Source: JAJDOD01 sp050299835 (GTDB taxonomy: Bacteria; Pseudomonadota; Alphaproteobacteria; Rhodobacterales; Rhodobacteraceae). From it: DNA of 64,000 bases. Shown in pieces: positions 49,735 through 58,816 of this stretch. The stretch is from assembly GCA_050299835.1 (NCBI GenBank), contig JBNKWP010000002.1:1-64000 (forward strand). Direction: 5' to 3'. The notes below the pieces were generated by a model, which searched no databases, had not been told where the DNA came from, and saw only the letters and a program-made list of their open reading frames with translations. Every line of letters starts with the position of its first letter. Within the stretch, counting starts at the first letter, position 1. Made by a program: the position numbers and the translations under genes.

Positions 49735-50703
49735 ATGCGCAACATCCTCATCATCGGCGGCGGCGGCATGGTCGGCCAGAAACTGGCATGGTCCCTATCG
49801 AACGCACCCTTGGCCAGCGGAGACCGGGTGACGCTCTGCGACCTGCACTTCCCAGAGAACGGCGCACCCGTGGCCGAGCAGGTCAAGGGCACCGTCACCA
49901 ACCCCGGCGTCATCAAGCGCCTCGCCGCGACGCGTCCCGCACTGGTCTATTACCTCGCCGCCATCGTCTCGGGTGAGGCCGAGCGCGACTTCGACCTTGG
50001 TTGGCAGGTCAACATGGCCGCCTTCCAGAGCTTCGTGGACATCTTCCGGGCCGAGGCCATCGCATCTGGCGGCGACTACAAACCGAAGATCATCTTCACC
50101 TCCTCCATCGCCGTTTTCGGAGCGCCCTTCCCCGAGAAGATCGACGATGAGTTCTTCCATGCGCCCCAGACCAGCTACGGCGCGCAGAAGGCCATGTCGG
50201 AACTTTTGCTCTCCGACCACATCCGCAAGGGCTTCTTTGACGGCGTCTCGATCCGTCTGCCCACGATCTGCGTGCGCCCTGGTGCGCCGAACAAGGCGGC
50301 GTCCAGCTTCTTCTCCGGCATCATCCGCGAACCGCTGAACGGCGTTGACGCGATCCTGCCGGTTGATCCTCAGACCCGGCACTGGCACGCCTCCCCCCGT
50401 TCTGCGGCAGGCTTTCTGCGCCACGCCGCGACGCTCGACCAGAGCGTGTACAACAACCGCCCCGCGCTGAACATGCCCGGCGTCTCCTGCACGGTCGCCG
50501 AACAGATCGAGGCGCTGTGGGACATGTGCGGTGCCGACGTCGCCGCCCGTATCCATCACGAGCCCGACCCGGAGATCGAAGCCATCGTGAAGAACTGGCC
50601 CCGCGATTTCGACCCCCAACGCGCGACCGCGCTTGGCTTCACGGCAGAAAAAGACTTCCGCGAGATCATCCAGGTCTATCTGGACGACGATTTTCAGGGA
50701 TAA
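49735..50703 (+). CDS. denD: NAD-dependent epimerase/dehydratase family, D-erythronate dehydrogenase-like
   Basis: 322 residues. Rossmann motif IIGGGGMVGQKLAWSL, extended-SDR active site with TSSIAVFG and SYGAQKAMSELLLSDHIRKG (Tyr-x3-Lys), and the substrate part RLPTICVRPGAPNKAASSFFSGIIREPL, which matches DenD (D-erythronate dehydrogenase). DenD normally works with a kinase (OtnK/DtnK), isomerase and aldolase, none of which is present here, so the substrate may differ. It is divergent from the SDR gene, with ACCGT-TG-ACGGT at 49703-49714 in between, and followed after 4 bp by a dioxygenase gene. Confidence 0.85.
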   Translation: MRNILIIGGGGMVGQKLAWSLSNAPLASGDRVTLCDLHFPENGAPVAEQVKGTVTNPGVIKRLAATRPALVYYLAAIVSGEAERDFDLGWQVNMAAFQSFVDIFRAEAIASGGDYKPKIIFTSSIAVFGAPFPEKIDDEFFHAPQTSYGAQKAMSELLLSDHIRKGFFDGVSIRLPTICVRPGAPNKAASSFFSGIIREPLNGVDAILPVDPQTRHWHASPRSAAGFLRHAATLDQSVYNNRPALNMPGVSCTVAEQIEALWDMCGADVAARIHHEPDPEIEAIVKNWPRDFDPQRATALGFTAEKDFREIIQVYLDDDFQG

Positions 50704-50707
50704 GCCC

Positions 50708-51628
50708 ATGCTCACCGAAGCCCAGATCGACCATTTCGACACTCACGGCTGGCTCGTGGTCGAAGGCGTCCTCGACGACACCACGCTCGGCCCGGTCCGC
50801 GCCGAGTACGAAACCCTCCTCGACGACCTCTGCACCGGCTGGGGCATCGGCGGCGACAGCTTCCAGGAAAAACTCATCCGCGCTTACAAGGCGGGCCATG
50901 ACTGGTTCCAGCCGATGGACATCTCGCTGCCCGGCGACAGGATCACTGCCGACACGCCGATGCATTTCGGCCCCGCAGTCTTCGACATGGTCACCGCCCC
51001 GCGCCTCCTCGACATGGTGGAGGACCTGATCGGCCCCGAGATCACGTCGAACCCGATCCAGCATGTCCGCATCAAGCCGCCCGAGCGCGAACTGGCCAAA
51101 GACGAAATCCGTGCCCATGTCGGCGGCACCGACTGGCATCAGGACCGCGCGGTTGCGCTGGAAGAGGCGGACGAGACCAACATGGTCACCGTCTGGCTCG
51201 CCGTCACGGACGCCACGGTCGAAAACGGCTGCCTGCAAGTAATCGGCCACGAAACCGACCTCCTGCCCCATTGCCCCGAGAGGCAGACTTCCATCGCGCC
51301 GGGTCTCATCGACACGTCAAAGGCCAAACCGCTCCCCGTGAAGGCGGGCGGCGCGGTGCTCTTTCACCCGATGACGCCGCACGCCTCGCTGCCCAATCTC
51401 TCGGACGGCATCCGCTGGAGTTTCGACCTGCGTTTCAACGTGACCGGCCAGCCCACGGGCCGCGCCCAGTTCCCCGAATTCGTCGCCCGCTCCCGCGCCA
51501 ACCCGGACACCGAGCTTCGCGACTGGCGCACATGGCACGAGATGTGGGAAGCCGCCCGCGCCCGCCTTGCCGAAGCGCCCCATATCGACATCCACCGCTG
51601 GAGTGGCGACGCCCCTGCCTGCGCCTGA
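50708..51628 (+). CDS. Phytanoyl-CoA dioxygenase (PhyH) family protein 1
   Basis: 306 residues from ATG 50708, four bases after the denD-like stop. PhyH-type Fe(II)/2-oxoglutarate oxygenase: metal-binding HxD in DWHQDRAVALEEAD near residue 143, distal His in FHPMTPHASLPN and the 2-oxoglutarate Arg soon after (IRWSFDLRF). The N-terminus ITEAQIDHFDTHGWLVVEG-like start (LTEAQIDHFDTHGWLVVEG) is typical. It would hydroxylate a small organic compound; coupling to denD and UxaA-family genes suggests a polar sugar-acid-like or osmolyte substrate. Confidence 0.88.
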   Translation: MLTEAQIDHFDTHGWLVVEGVLDDTTLGPVRAEYETLLDDLCTGWGIGGDSFQEKLIRAYKAGHDWFQPMDISLPGDRITADTPMHFGPAVFDMVTAPRLLDMVEDLIGPEITSNPIQHVRIKPPERELAKDEIRAHVGGTDWHQDRAVALEEADETNMVTVWLAVTDATVENGCLQVIGHETDLLPHCPERQTSIAPGLIDTSKAKPLPVKAGGAVLFHPMTPHASLPNLSDGIRWSFDLRFNVTGQPTGRAQFPEFVARSRANPDTELRDWRTWHEMWEAARARLAEAPHIDIHRWSGDAPACA

Positions 51629-51640
51629 GCCCACTTGCGC

Positions 51641-51710
51641 TTTCTTCCTGGTAAAAATACTCCGGGGGTGCGGGGGTGGAACCCCCGCGTGTCGACGCCG
51701 TCAGGCGGCG
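51641..51710 (+). repeat. Dispersed intergenic repeat, copy B
   Basis: Head TTCTTCCTGGTAAAAATACT then CCGGGGGTG, followed by GCGGGGGT-GGA-ACCCCCGC (51670-51688) and the CGCCG/CGGCG hairpin (51696-51710). It lies between the PhyH stop and the UxaA-family start. Confidence 0.82.
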
Positions 51711-51727
51711 AAACTCCCGGAGGAAAC

Positions 51728-53233
51728 ATGACCGACACCATCCGCCTTGACCCGTCCGATAACGTGGTCACCGCAAAACGAGCTCTCGCAGCGGGCACTG
51801 CCGTCGAGAATGTGACCACCACAGGTCTCATCCCCTCCGGCCACAAGATCGCCACCCGTGCGATCGCGAAGGGCGGCGAAATCCGCAAATATGCCCAACT
51901 GATCGGCTATGCGTCTCAGGACATTGCCCCCGGCGACCATGTCCACACCCAGAACACCGAGTTCCGCAATCTCGACCAGTCCTACGAGTTCGGCACCGAC
52001 CTGCGCCCCGCGCCAAAAGCGGAGAAACAGGACACGTTCATGGGCTACCGCCGCGAAAACGGCCGTGTCGGAACCCGCAATTACATTGCTGTGGTGACGA
52101 GCGTGAACTGCTCCGCCACTGCCGCCCGCCGTATCGCCGACGCCTTCGGGCCCGAGGAACTGGCAGCTTATCCCAATGTCGATGGCGTGGTCGCCTTCGT
52201 CCACGGCACCGGCTGCGGCATGGCCGGCGACGGCGACGGGTTCGAGGCGCTGCAGCGGGTCATGTGGGGCTATGCCCGCCATCCCAACCATGCGGGCGTG
52301 GTAATGGTGGGACTGGGTTGCGAGATCAACCAGATCGACTGGCTGCTGGAGGCTTACGGGCTGAAACAGAGCCCGCTCTTCCAGACCATGAACATCCAGG
52401 GTGTCGCGGGCCTGCGCAAGACCATCGAGGTCGGCATCGAAAAGGTGCGCGCCATGCTGCCGCTCGCCAACGAAGCCACGCGCACCGAATGCCCCGCCTC
52501 CGAACTGATGGTCGGTCTGCAATGCGGCGGCTCCGACGCCTGGTCTGGCATCACTGCCAACCCTGCGCTCGGCTACGCCTGCGACTTGCTGACCGCTCAG
52601 GGCGGCACCGGTGTTCTGGCCGAGACGCCTGAGATCTACGGCGCCGAGCACCTGCTCACCCGCCGCGCGACAAACGAACAGGTGGGCGAGAAGCTCGTCG
52701 GCCTGATCCGTTGGTGGGAAGATTACACCGCCCGCAACAAGGGCTCGATGGACAACAACCCGTCGCCCGGCAACAAGAAAGGTGGTCTTACGACCATCCT
52801 CGAAAAGAGCCTGGGCGCGGCCGCCAAGGGAGGGACAACGCCGCTGACCGGCGTCTACAAATACGCCGAGCCGGTCACCGCCAAGGGCTTCACCTTCATG
52901 GACTCACCGGGCTACGACCCCGCCTCCGTGACCGGCCAGATCGCGGGCGGCTGCAACCTTATCTGCTTCACCACAGGCCGGGGCTCCGCCTTCGGTTCCA
53001 AACCGGCACCCACCATCAAGATCGCCACCAATTCCGAGATGTACACCCGGATGACCGAAGACATGGACATCAACGCGGGCGAGATGCTGACGGGCGGGGT
53101 TTCGCTGGAGGAAAAGGGGCGCGAGATCTACGAGATGTTCCTCCGTGTCGCCTCCGGCGAGAAGTCAAAGTCGGAGGCACAGGGCCTCGGCGATTACGAA
53201 TTCGTCCCCTGGCAGATCGGCGCGGTGATGTAG
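51728..53233 (+). CDS. UxaA-family altronate/galactarate-type dehydratase
   Basis: 501 residues from ATG 51728, behind CGGAGGAAAC. The N-terminal SAF domain (to about residue 95: RALAAGTAVENVTTTGLIPSGHKIATRAI) is fused to the large D-galactarate/altronate dehydratase domain (YRRENGRVGTRNYIAVVTSVNCSAT, VHGTGCGMAG, LQCGGSDAWSGITANPA, CFTTGRGSAFGSKPAPTIKIATN). Members are iron-dependent and remove water from hexonates to give 2-keto-3-deoxy acids. Conserved Cys are visible in VNCSATA, GTGCGM, LQCGGSD and NLICFTTGRG. The sugar acid is not defined. Confidence 0.9.
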   Translation: MTDTIRLDPSDNVVTAKRALAAGTAVENVTTTGLIPSGHKIATRAIAKGGEIRKYAQLIGYASQDIAPGDHVHTQNTEFRNLDQSYEFGTDLRPAPKAEKQDTFMGYRRENGRVGTRNYIAVVTSVNCSATAARRIADAFGPEELAAYPNVDGVVAFVHGTGCGMAGDGDGFEALQRVMWGYARHPNHAGVVMVGLGCEINQIDWLLEAYGLKQSPLFQTMNIQGVAGLRKTIEVGIEKVRAMLPLANEATRTECPASELMVGLQCGGSDAWSGITANPALGYACDLLTAQGGTGVLAETPEIYGAEHLLTRRATNEQVGEKLVGLIRWWEDYTARNKGSMDNNPSPGNKKGGLTTILEKSLGAAAKGGTTPLTGVYKYAEPVTAKGFTFMDSPGYDPASVTGQIAGGCNLICFTTGRGSAFGSKPAPTIKIATNSEMYTRMTEDMDINAGEMLTGGVSLEEKGREIYEMFLRVASGEKSKSEAQGLGDYEFVPWQIGAVM

Positions 53234-53719
53234 TCAGGAATTTGGTCGGTTCGGCTGAAGACACGAGGGTTGGCGTAGCGGGTCAGGTTAGAGGCAAGGA
53301 TGCCCAGCCTTACTTTCTGCCGTATTTCAAGGCATTGAAATCTGCCTGCGAATAGATCTCACTGCGTGGCCTGCCCTTCAGGCAGTTGACGTTCATGAAC
53401 AGGATGGACGGGGAGATTTCCACCTACGGTCCGTCCGGCGTCGGTCCGATCTCGATGGGGTCATTGCAGTTTACATGCTAGCTTCTGTGAAGCACCTGAA
53501 GGCAAAGCTCGGCATGAAGGACACCACCGAACTTGACGAGGACATGAAACGCCTTGTCGCGCATTACCTCAAGGGCTGGCGAGATGGAGCGTAGCATATA
53601 GACTACGCCAAGCGTTGATATCCGCCTGAGTTTTGAAGATGCGCATTTTTCGTGGCGAGACGCGCGCGGGCTTTGCCTTTCTCAGTCGGCAGAAATCACC
53701 ACGACCCGCGCCGACCACA
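53234..53719. other. Gene-poor, apparently decayed stretch
   Basis: 486 bp between the UxaA-family gene and a small minus-strand gene. Pieces look coding-like in different frames but no full gene can be assembled; base composition is lower in GC than the flanks. I see no transposase or integrase motif. The best-preserved piece is the 39-codon frame at 53475-53594. Confidence 0.55.
53475..53594 (+). pseudogene. Possible gene remnant, 39 codons
   Basis: ATG 53475 to TAG 53594. The peptide includes KHLKAKLGMKDTTELDEDMK and then RLVAHYLKGWRDGA, a regular amphipathic helical pattern that looks like the C-terminus of a longer protein. No ribosome site is obvious. It may equally be a small intact gene; no family is recognised. 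Confidence 0.3.
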
Positions 53720-53944
53720 TCAAAACCTCGATGAATAGAAAATCATCATGCTTTGACAATCTAACTCGCTCTGGAACGCTTCCGGATGCGCGTCCATCAT
53801 TTCGAGAATGAAGTTCCGGCGGTCCCGATTCTCGCGCTCATCCTCCTTTGCATCCGCCTTGGGGTGCTTCAGGCGGGCAAGTTGCGAGATTCTGGACATA
53901 AGGGGGTGCAGGAACGGGCGGACATGGCTTGCGACTGCGCTCAT
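53720..53944 (-). CDS. Small hypothetical protein, Rhodobacteraceae type
   Basis: 74 residues from ATG 53944 (MSAVASHVRPFLHPLMSRI); ATG 53977 is a longer alternative. It has a basic N-terminal helix region and a charged middle (HPKADAKEDERENRDRRN). The end FILEMMDAHPEAFQSELD, then a short MMIFYSSRF tail, matches a pattern I recall from small conserved hypothetical proteins of this family of bacteria, where the tail often reads MMxxYPGRF. No function is known. It is divergent from the LysR gene at 54037. Confidence 0.6.
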   Translation of the reverse strand: MSAVASHVRPFLHPLMSRISQLARLKHPKADAKEDERENRDRRNFILEMMDAHPEAFQSELDCQSMMIFYSSRF

Positions 53945-54036
53945 TGGACTTGGCCTTTGATTGAACGATATGCCCAAAGCCTAAATTTGTTGCCCGGCTT
54001 CTGGTATCGCTTCTGATTTTGTGCTGTTCTACAAAA

Positions 54037-54924
54037 GTGAATAACGCGTTCAAAAACTGGACTGACATTCGCGTTTTCCTCGCGGTTTTCCGGCATGGCT
54101 CCACGCTGGCCGCATCGAAAAAGCTCGGGATGGCACAGCCAACTGTTTCCCGTCGAATTGACGCCCTGGAAGTGGAACTCGGCCTCGCCCTGTTTGACCG
54201 TGACACGCGTGGCTTCAAACCAACCGACAATGCCCGAAGCCTCCTCGCCCTGGCTGAGGACATGGAACGAGCGGCCGAGACGTTCGGCGAAATGTCACGG
54301 GAACTCGGTCGGCCCAGGCCCATTCGTATCACTGCGCCCGAAAGCTTTTCGGAGCGGGTGATGGACATCTTCAGCGAGTTCTCTGCCAGGCATCCCGATG
54401 TCGGTTTCGAATTTATCCACAGCATCAAGGTACTCGACCTGTCCTCTGGCGAGGCCGATATCGCCATACGAATGACCAAGGCGGAACCCGATGAAGCCTT
54501 GATCTGCAGAACAATCCGCGCCGCGAAATGGGCAATCTTCGGAGGTAAACCTTATGCAGACAAATTCGGGCTGCCCGCTTCTGTATCAGACTTCAAAGGC
54601 CACCGTTTCGTAACCTTCAAAAACGCGAGCGTTCCCGACTACCTTCACCAATGGCTGATCGAGCGCGTCGAGCCCGACCAAATCGTCGCCACCTATCAAG
54701 ATACCAACCTCATGAAATCGGCTGTCCGCCTGGGACAGGGCCTGGGCCTTCTGAACGTTCGGCAGGTGGGACAGGACGAGGCACTCATTCGCTGCTTTGA
54801 GGATATCGAGGACGTCACGCGCCAGCATTTGCTGTTGATTTCGCCGGAAGCCTTCAGGCGGCGCGAGGTCAAGGCGTTCATCAAGTTCTTTGCACCGCGT
54901 TACGCAGCAAGCTTCAAGGAGTGA
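54037..54924 (+). CDS. LysR-family transcriptional regulator
   Basis: 295 residues from GTG 54037. HTH near residues 6-62 (WTDIRVFLAVFRHGSTLAASKKLGMAQPTVSRRIDALE), then a periplasmic-binding-like effector domain (RPIRITAPESFSERVMDIFSEF, VRLGQGLGLLNVRQVG). The subfamily is the CrgA/YafC-like group. It stands 128 bp before a PhyH/FAD oxidase operon on the same strand, so it probably controls that cluster. Base composition is somewhat lower in GC than in the genes after it. Confidence 0.92.
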   Translation: MNNAFKNWTDIRVFLAVFRHGSTLAASKKLGMAQPTVSRRIDALEVELGLALFDRDTRGFKPTDNARSLLALAEDMERAAETFGEMSRELGRPRPIRITAPESFSERVMDIFSEFSARHPDVGFEFIHSIKVLDLSSGEADIAIRMTKAEPDEALICRTIRAAKWAIFGGKPYADKFGLPASVSDFKGHRFVTFKNASVPDYLHQWLIERVEPDQIVATYQDTNLMKSAVRLGQGLGLLNVRQVGQDEALIRCFEDIEDVTRQHLLLISPEAFRRREVKAFIKFFAPRYAASFKE

Positions 54925-55052
54925 TGCGTATCAAACGGCCCCCGCCCATGCGTCCGGCCGGTACCAATCTTGAACCCGGACTCGTGGAAGATGCGTATTT
55001 CCCGTTGCAAAATCCATGCGGATTCTGCCCCCTATCGTCGGAAGGACCCACA

Positions 55053-55940
55053 ATGACCGAAGTGCTGACCGCCGACCAGATTTCATCCTACAACGAGACT
55101 GGCTACCTTGTCCTCGAACGCCACCTGCCCGATCCGGTGATCCAGAGCCTCCGCGCCGAGATTGCCCGGTTCGAAGACGAGGCCCGCACGCTCACCGCCT
55201 CGAACGACCGTCTCGACGTTGAGGACAGCCACACGCCCGAGACCCCGCGCCTTCGCCGCATCAAGCTGCCGCATACGATCAGCGACCCCGTCCGCGAGCT
55301 GCTCCACTCCGACCTGATCCTCGCCCCTGCCCGTGACCTGATCGGGCCGGATATCCGCCTCCACACCACGAAACTGAACATGAAATCAGCCGGGTACGGT
55401 GCCGCCGTCGAATGGCATCAGGACTATGCGTTCTATCCCCACACCAATGACGACATCCTCGCCATCGGCGTCCTCATCGACGACATGGAAAGCGAGAACG
55501 GGCCGCTGATGGTCTATCCCGGCAGCCACCGGGGCCCGGTCTACGATCACCACGTCGATGGCGTCTTCGCGGGCGCCTTCATCCCGGAGGAGGTCGGCCT
55601 GAACCCCGCAGATGCCGTGGAACTGAAAGGCCCGGCGGGCAGCATCTCCATCCATCACGGGCGGATCGTCCACGGCTCGAACCTCAACACCTCCGACAGA
55701 CCGCGCCGTATCCTGTTCTTCGAAATGATGGCCGCCGACGCCTTCCCGATCATGGGGTCAACGACCAGATGGGAGGGGATCGAAGAGTACTACGCCCGGA
55801 TGCTCTGCGGTCAACCCACGCTGAACCCGCGCCTGAAAGACATCCCCGTCCGCATCCCGCAACCCCAGCCCGAGAAGGGCGGTTCCATCTACGAAGTCCA
55901 GAAGGGCCTCAAGACCCGCGCCTTCGGGAGCATGATATGA
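55053..55940 (+). CDS. Phytanoyl-CoA dioxygenase (PhyH) family protein 2
   Basis: 295 residues from ATG 55053 (GGAAGGACCCACA upstream). Iron-binding HxD in VEWHQDYAFYPHTND near residue 125, the PGSHRGPVYDHHVDGVF region, distal His in SISIHHGRIVHGSNLNTSD with the 2-oxoglutarate Arg just after (RPRRILFFEMMAA). It shares the fold with the protein at 50708 but not close sequence, so it probably has a different substrate. It overlaps the following FAD oxidase gene as ATGA. Confidence 0.9.
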   Translation: MTEVLTADQISSYNETGYLVLERHLPDPVIQSLRAEIARFEDEARTLTASNDRLDVEDSHTPETPRLRRIKLPHTISDPVRELLHSDLILAPARDLIGPDIRLHTTKLNMKSAGYGAAVEWHQDYAFYPHTNDDILAIGVLIDDMESENGPLMVYPGSHRGPVYDHHVDGVFAGAFIPEEVGLNPADAVELKGPAGSISIHHGRIVHGSNLNTSDRPRRILFFEMMAADAFPIMGSTTRWEGIEEYYARMLCGQPTLNPRLKDIPVRIPQPQPEKGGSIYEVQKGLKTRAFGSMI

Positions 55941-57025
55941 AAATCGCCATTGTCGGAGCGGGCATGATCGGCAGCGCCGCCGCGCGCCACCTTGCCAAGG
56001 CGGGCCATGATGTGACGCTGATCGGTCCCGGCGAACCCGCCAACTGGACCACGCATAAGGGCGCCTTCGCCAGCCATTACGACGAGGGCCGTATCACCCG
56101 GATGAACGACCGCCGCCCCTTCTATGCCTGCGTCTCCGCCGCCTCGATCCGCCGCTATGCCGAAATCGAGCGTGAAAGCGGCATCGCCTTTTTCACCGAG
56201 TGCGGCGCACTGATCGCAGGCGGCGCGGAATACATGGCAGCGGTCGCAACGGCGACGGACGGATTGGAGGTCGATGCCCTCCCGCTCGACGCCGAAGGCT
56301 TGAAATCGGCCTTCCCGTACCTCGCCATCCCAGAAGGCTACACCGGCTCCTATGAGCCGAAGAATGCCGGCCATATCAGCCCCCGCAACCTTGTCGCCGC
56401 GCAGCAGCAAGCCGCCCGCCGTCACGGCGCGACCCGCCTGACCGAAGAAGCGGTGAGCGTCTCCCCGAAAAAGGTCAGAACCGCCAGCCAGACCATCGAC
56501 GCCGACGAGGTCATCGTCGCCGCAGGCGGCTGGACCGACGAGCTGCTCGGACGCAACACTCTATCGATCTATGCCCGCACCGTCGCCTTCCACGAGATCG
56601 GGCCAGCGGAAGCCCGCCGCCTCAGCACCATGCCCTCACTCGTCATGGAAAGCCCCGATGACATCTATATCCTGCCGCCCGTCCGATACCCCGACGGCAA
56701 GCTCTGGCTAAAGCTTGGCGGTGACCCGACCGACGACATCCTGCCCGACAGACGGGCGATTACCGACTGGTTCCACTCCGGCGGAAACCCCGACCGCGCC
56801 GATTACCTGACCGACCGCATTCGCCAGATCATCCCTGGCCTTGCCTTCGCGTCGAGATACCATAAACCCTGTGTCACCACCTGGTCCCCAGACCGCATTC
56901 CCGAGATCAGACGGCTCGACCCCGGCCTGATCGTCGCAGCGGCGGGCAATGGATCAGGGGCCAAATGCAGCGACGAATTGGGCCGGATGGCGGCCAGAAT
57001 AACGACAGGAGAGGAAAACCCATGA
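55937..57025 (+). CDS. FAD-dependent oxidoreductase (DAO family, amine or amino-acid oxidase)
   Basis: 362 residues from ATG 55937, overlapping the PhyH stop. The N-terminal FAD motif is IVGAGMIGSAAARHLAKAGHDVTLIGPGEPAN; SHYDEGRITRMNDRRPFYACV and the C-terminal VTTWSPDRIPEIRRLDPGLIVAAAGNGSGAKCS complete the DAO/monomeric sarcosine-oxidase-like pattern. It probably oxidises an N-methyl amino acid or D-amino acid. The stop overlaps the next gene, so the four enzymes from 55053 to 57906 are co-translated with it. Confidence 0.9.
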   Translation: MKIAIVGAGMIGSAAARHLAKAGHDVTLIGPGEPANWTTHKGAFASHYDEGRITRMNDRRPFYACVSAASIRRYAEIERESGIAFFTECGALIAGGAEYMAAVATATDGLEVDALPLDAEGLKSAFPYLAIPEGYTGSYEPKNAGHISPRNLVAAQQQAARRHGATRLTEEAVSVSPKKVRTASQTIDADEVIVAAGGWTDELLGRNTLSIYARTVAFHEIGPAEARRLSTMPSLVMESPDDIYILPPVRYPDGKLWLKLGGDPTDDILPDRRAITDWFHSGGNPDRADYLTDRIRQIIPGLAFASRYHKPCVTTWSPDRIPEIRRLDPGLIVAAAGNGSGAKCSDELGRMAARITTGEENP

Positions 57026-57906
57026 GCCAGCCAAAGATCGGATTCATCGGATTGGGGCTGATGGGCTCCGCCATGGTCAGCCGCCTTCAGGACAAGGGCT
57101 ATGAGGTCACCGTCCTCGGCAACACCAACCGTAGCGGGCTTGACGCCGCCATCGCGCGGGGGGCCGTCGAAGCCGCCAATGCCCGCGAACTGGCCGAGGC
57201 GTCCGATATCGTGATGCTCTGCATGGGCACCTCCGATCATGTCGAAAGCCGGATGTATGGCGACGATGGCGTGATCGCGGGTCTCTCGGACGGCATGGTG
57301 GTGATCGACTTCGGCACCTCGCTTCCCGCCTCCACCAAGGCGCTTGGCGAAAAGGTCGCGGAAAAGGGCACCACGATGATGGACGCGCCGCTGGGCCGCA
57401 CACCCTCCCACGCAAAGGACGGGCTTCTCAACATCATGGCCGCCGGCGACACGGCGACCTTCGAGAAGATCAAACCGGTCTTCGAAGACCTGGGCGAGAA
57501 CATCTTCCACCTGGGCGATCTGGGCGCGGGCCACACGATCAAGCTCATCAACAATTTCTATGCCATGACAAGCGCGAATGCGATGAGCGAGGCTTTCGCG
57601 GCCTGCGACCTTGCCGGTGTGGATCGCGAGGCGCTTTACAACGTGCTCTCCGCCGGTCCGAACGGGTCCGGCATGATGGATTTCATCAAGGCCTATGCCG
57701 TGGACGGCGATCCGCAGAAACTGGCCTTCACCATCCGCAACGCCCGCAAGGACATCAGCTACTACGAGAAGATGCTGCAAGACATGGGCCGCGACTCGCT
57801 CATGGCCAAGGGGGCGCTTCAGGCCACCAGCCGCGCCACCGACGACGGCCACGGCGACGATCTGGTGCCGCAGATGGTCGACAGCTACGCCAGATGGTTC
57901 AAATAG
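57022..57906 (+). CDS. Beta-hydroxyacid dehydrogenase (3-hydroxyisobutyrate dehydrogenase family) 1
   Basis: 294 residues from ATG 57022, preceded by AGGAGAGGAAAACC and overlapping the previous stop. NAD(P) motif GFIGLGLMGSAMVSRL, the substrate motif DAPLGRTPSHAKDGLLNIMAAG and the catalytic Lys in GAGHTIKLINNFYAM. It would oxidise a beta-hydroxy acid or reduce the semialdehyde, for example tartronate semialdehyde. It shares the family with the gene at 61548. Confidence 0.92.
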   Translation: MSQPKIGFIGLGLMGSAMVSRLQDKGYEVTVLGNTNRSGLDAAIARGAVEAANARELAEASDIVMLCMGTSDHVESRMYGDDGVIAGLSDGMVVIDFGTSLPASTKALGEKVAEKGTTMMDAPLGRTPSHAKDGLLNIMAAGDTATFEKIKPVFEDLGENIFHLGDLGAGHTIKLINNFYAMTSANAMSEAFAACDLAGVDREALYNVLSAGPNGSGMMDFIKAYAVDGDPQKLAFTIRNARKDISYYEKMLQDMGRDSLMAKGALQATSRATDDGHGDDLVPQMVDSYARWFK

Positions 57907-57907
57907 G

Positions 57908-58816
57908 GTGAGCCTGACGGCTGAGACCCGGTCGGACCGCGCCGGTCTTGGCATCGCGATGATCCTTCTGGCGTGCTTCTTCTTCGCCTGCACCGACACG
58001 ACAGCGAAATGGCTGTCGCTGGCGGGTATCTCGGCCATGCAACTGGCCTTCATGCGATACCTCGTCGCCTTCCTGCTGTCGCTCGCCCGGGGCGCGCAAC
58101 TGGGTCAGGTCTTCGAATGGCGCTCGCGGCACGAAATGACCCTGATCTGCCTGCGCGGGGCGCTTCTGGTGACGGCGACGGTGATGAACTTCATCGCCAT
58201 CCGCTATCTGCCGCTTTCGGTGTCCTCCTCGATCCTGAACTCCGCGCCGATCATCCTGACCGCACTCGCCGTGCCGCTTCTGGGCGAACGGGTCGGCCCA
58301 TTCCGCATCGCGGCAGTCATCGTCGGCTTCATCGGCGTTCTGATCGTGATCCGTCCGTTCGGCGAGGCCTTCCACTGGGCGACGCTTCTGGCGCTGGTCA
58401 ACGCCTTCTCCATGGCCGGGTTCGCGATCCTGACCCGGATGCTCTCGGGCCGAATCTCAACCCAGACCATGCAAGTCTATATGGGCGCGATCGGCACCGC
58501 CGCACTGTTGATCCCCGCAATCCTGACATGGCAGACGCCTGAGACGGCAGGACAATGGGCACTGCTTCTGAGTATCGGCTGTTTCGCCTGGACCGGGCAC
58601 GAAATCTTCAGTCGGGCCCACGCCTTTGCCGAGGCGAGCGTGCTGATCCCGTTCAACTACAGCATCATCCTTTACCTCACGATCTCGGGCATGCTCGTCT
58701 TCGGCAACATCCCCGACGCGCCGGTGTTGATCGGCGCAGCCATCATCATCGGCTCGGGCTTGGTGATCTGGTGGCGTGAAAGCGGACAACGCAGGAGGGC
58801 GCATGGCCACGTATGA
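57908..58816 (+). CDS. DMT-superfamily (EamA) transporter
   Basis: 302 residues from GTG 57908, one base after the previous stop; no ATG with a good ribosome site is nearby. Ten hydrophobic helices in two EamA repeats (AMILLACFFFACTDTTAKWL, VMNFIAIRYLPLSVSSSILNSAPIILTALAVPLLGERV; LVNAFSMAGFAILTRMLSG, ASVLIPFNYSIILYLTISGMLVFG). It is a metabolite exporter or importer of the inner membrane, fitting a catabolic operon. Its end overlaps the next SDR start by 14 bp. Confidence 0.9.
   Translation: MSLTAETRSDRAGLGIAMILLACFFFACTDTTAKWLSLAGISAMQLAFMRYLVAFLLSLARGAQLGQVFEWRSRHEMTLICLRGALLVTATVMNFIAIRYLPLSVSSSILNSAPIILTALAVPLLGERVGPFRIAAVIVGFIGVLIVIRPFGEAFHWATLLALVNAFSMAGFAILTRMLSGRISTQTMQVYMGAIGTAALLIPAILTWQTPETAGQWALLLSIGCFAWTGHEIFSRAHAFAEASVLIPFNYSIILYLTISGMLVFGNIPDAPVLIGAAIIIGSGLVIWWRESGQRRRAHGHV

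Noticed and set aside
53234..53719. Prophage or insertion sequence
   Set aside because: No transposase, integrase, terminal inverted repeats or target duplications could be recognised; only short coding-like fragments remain.
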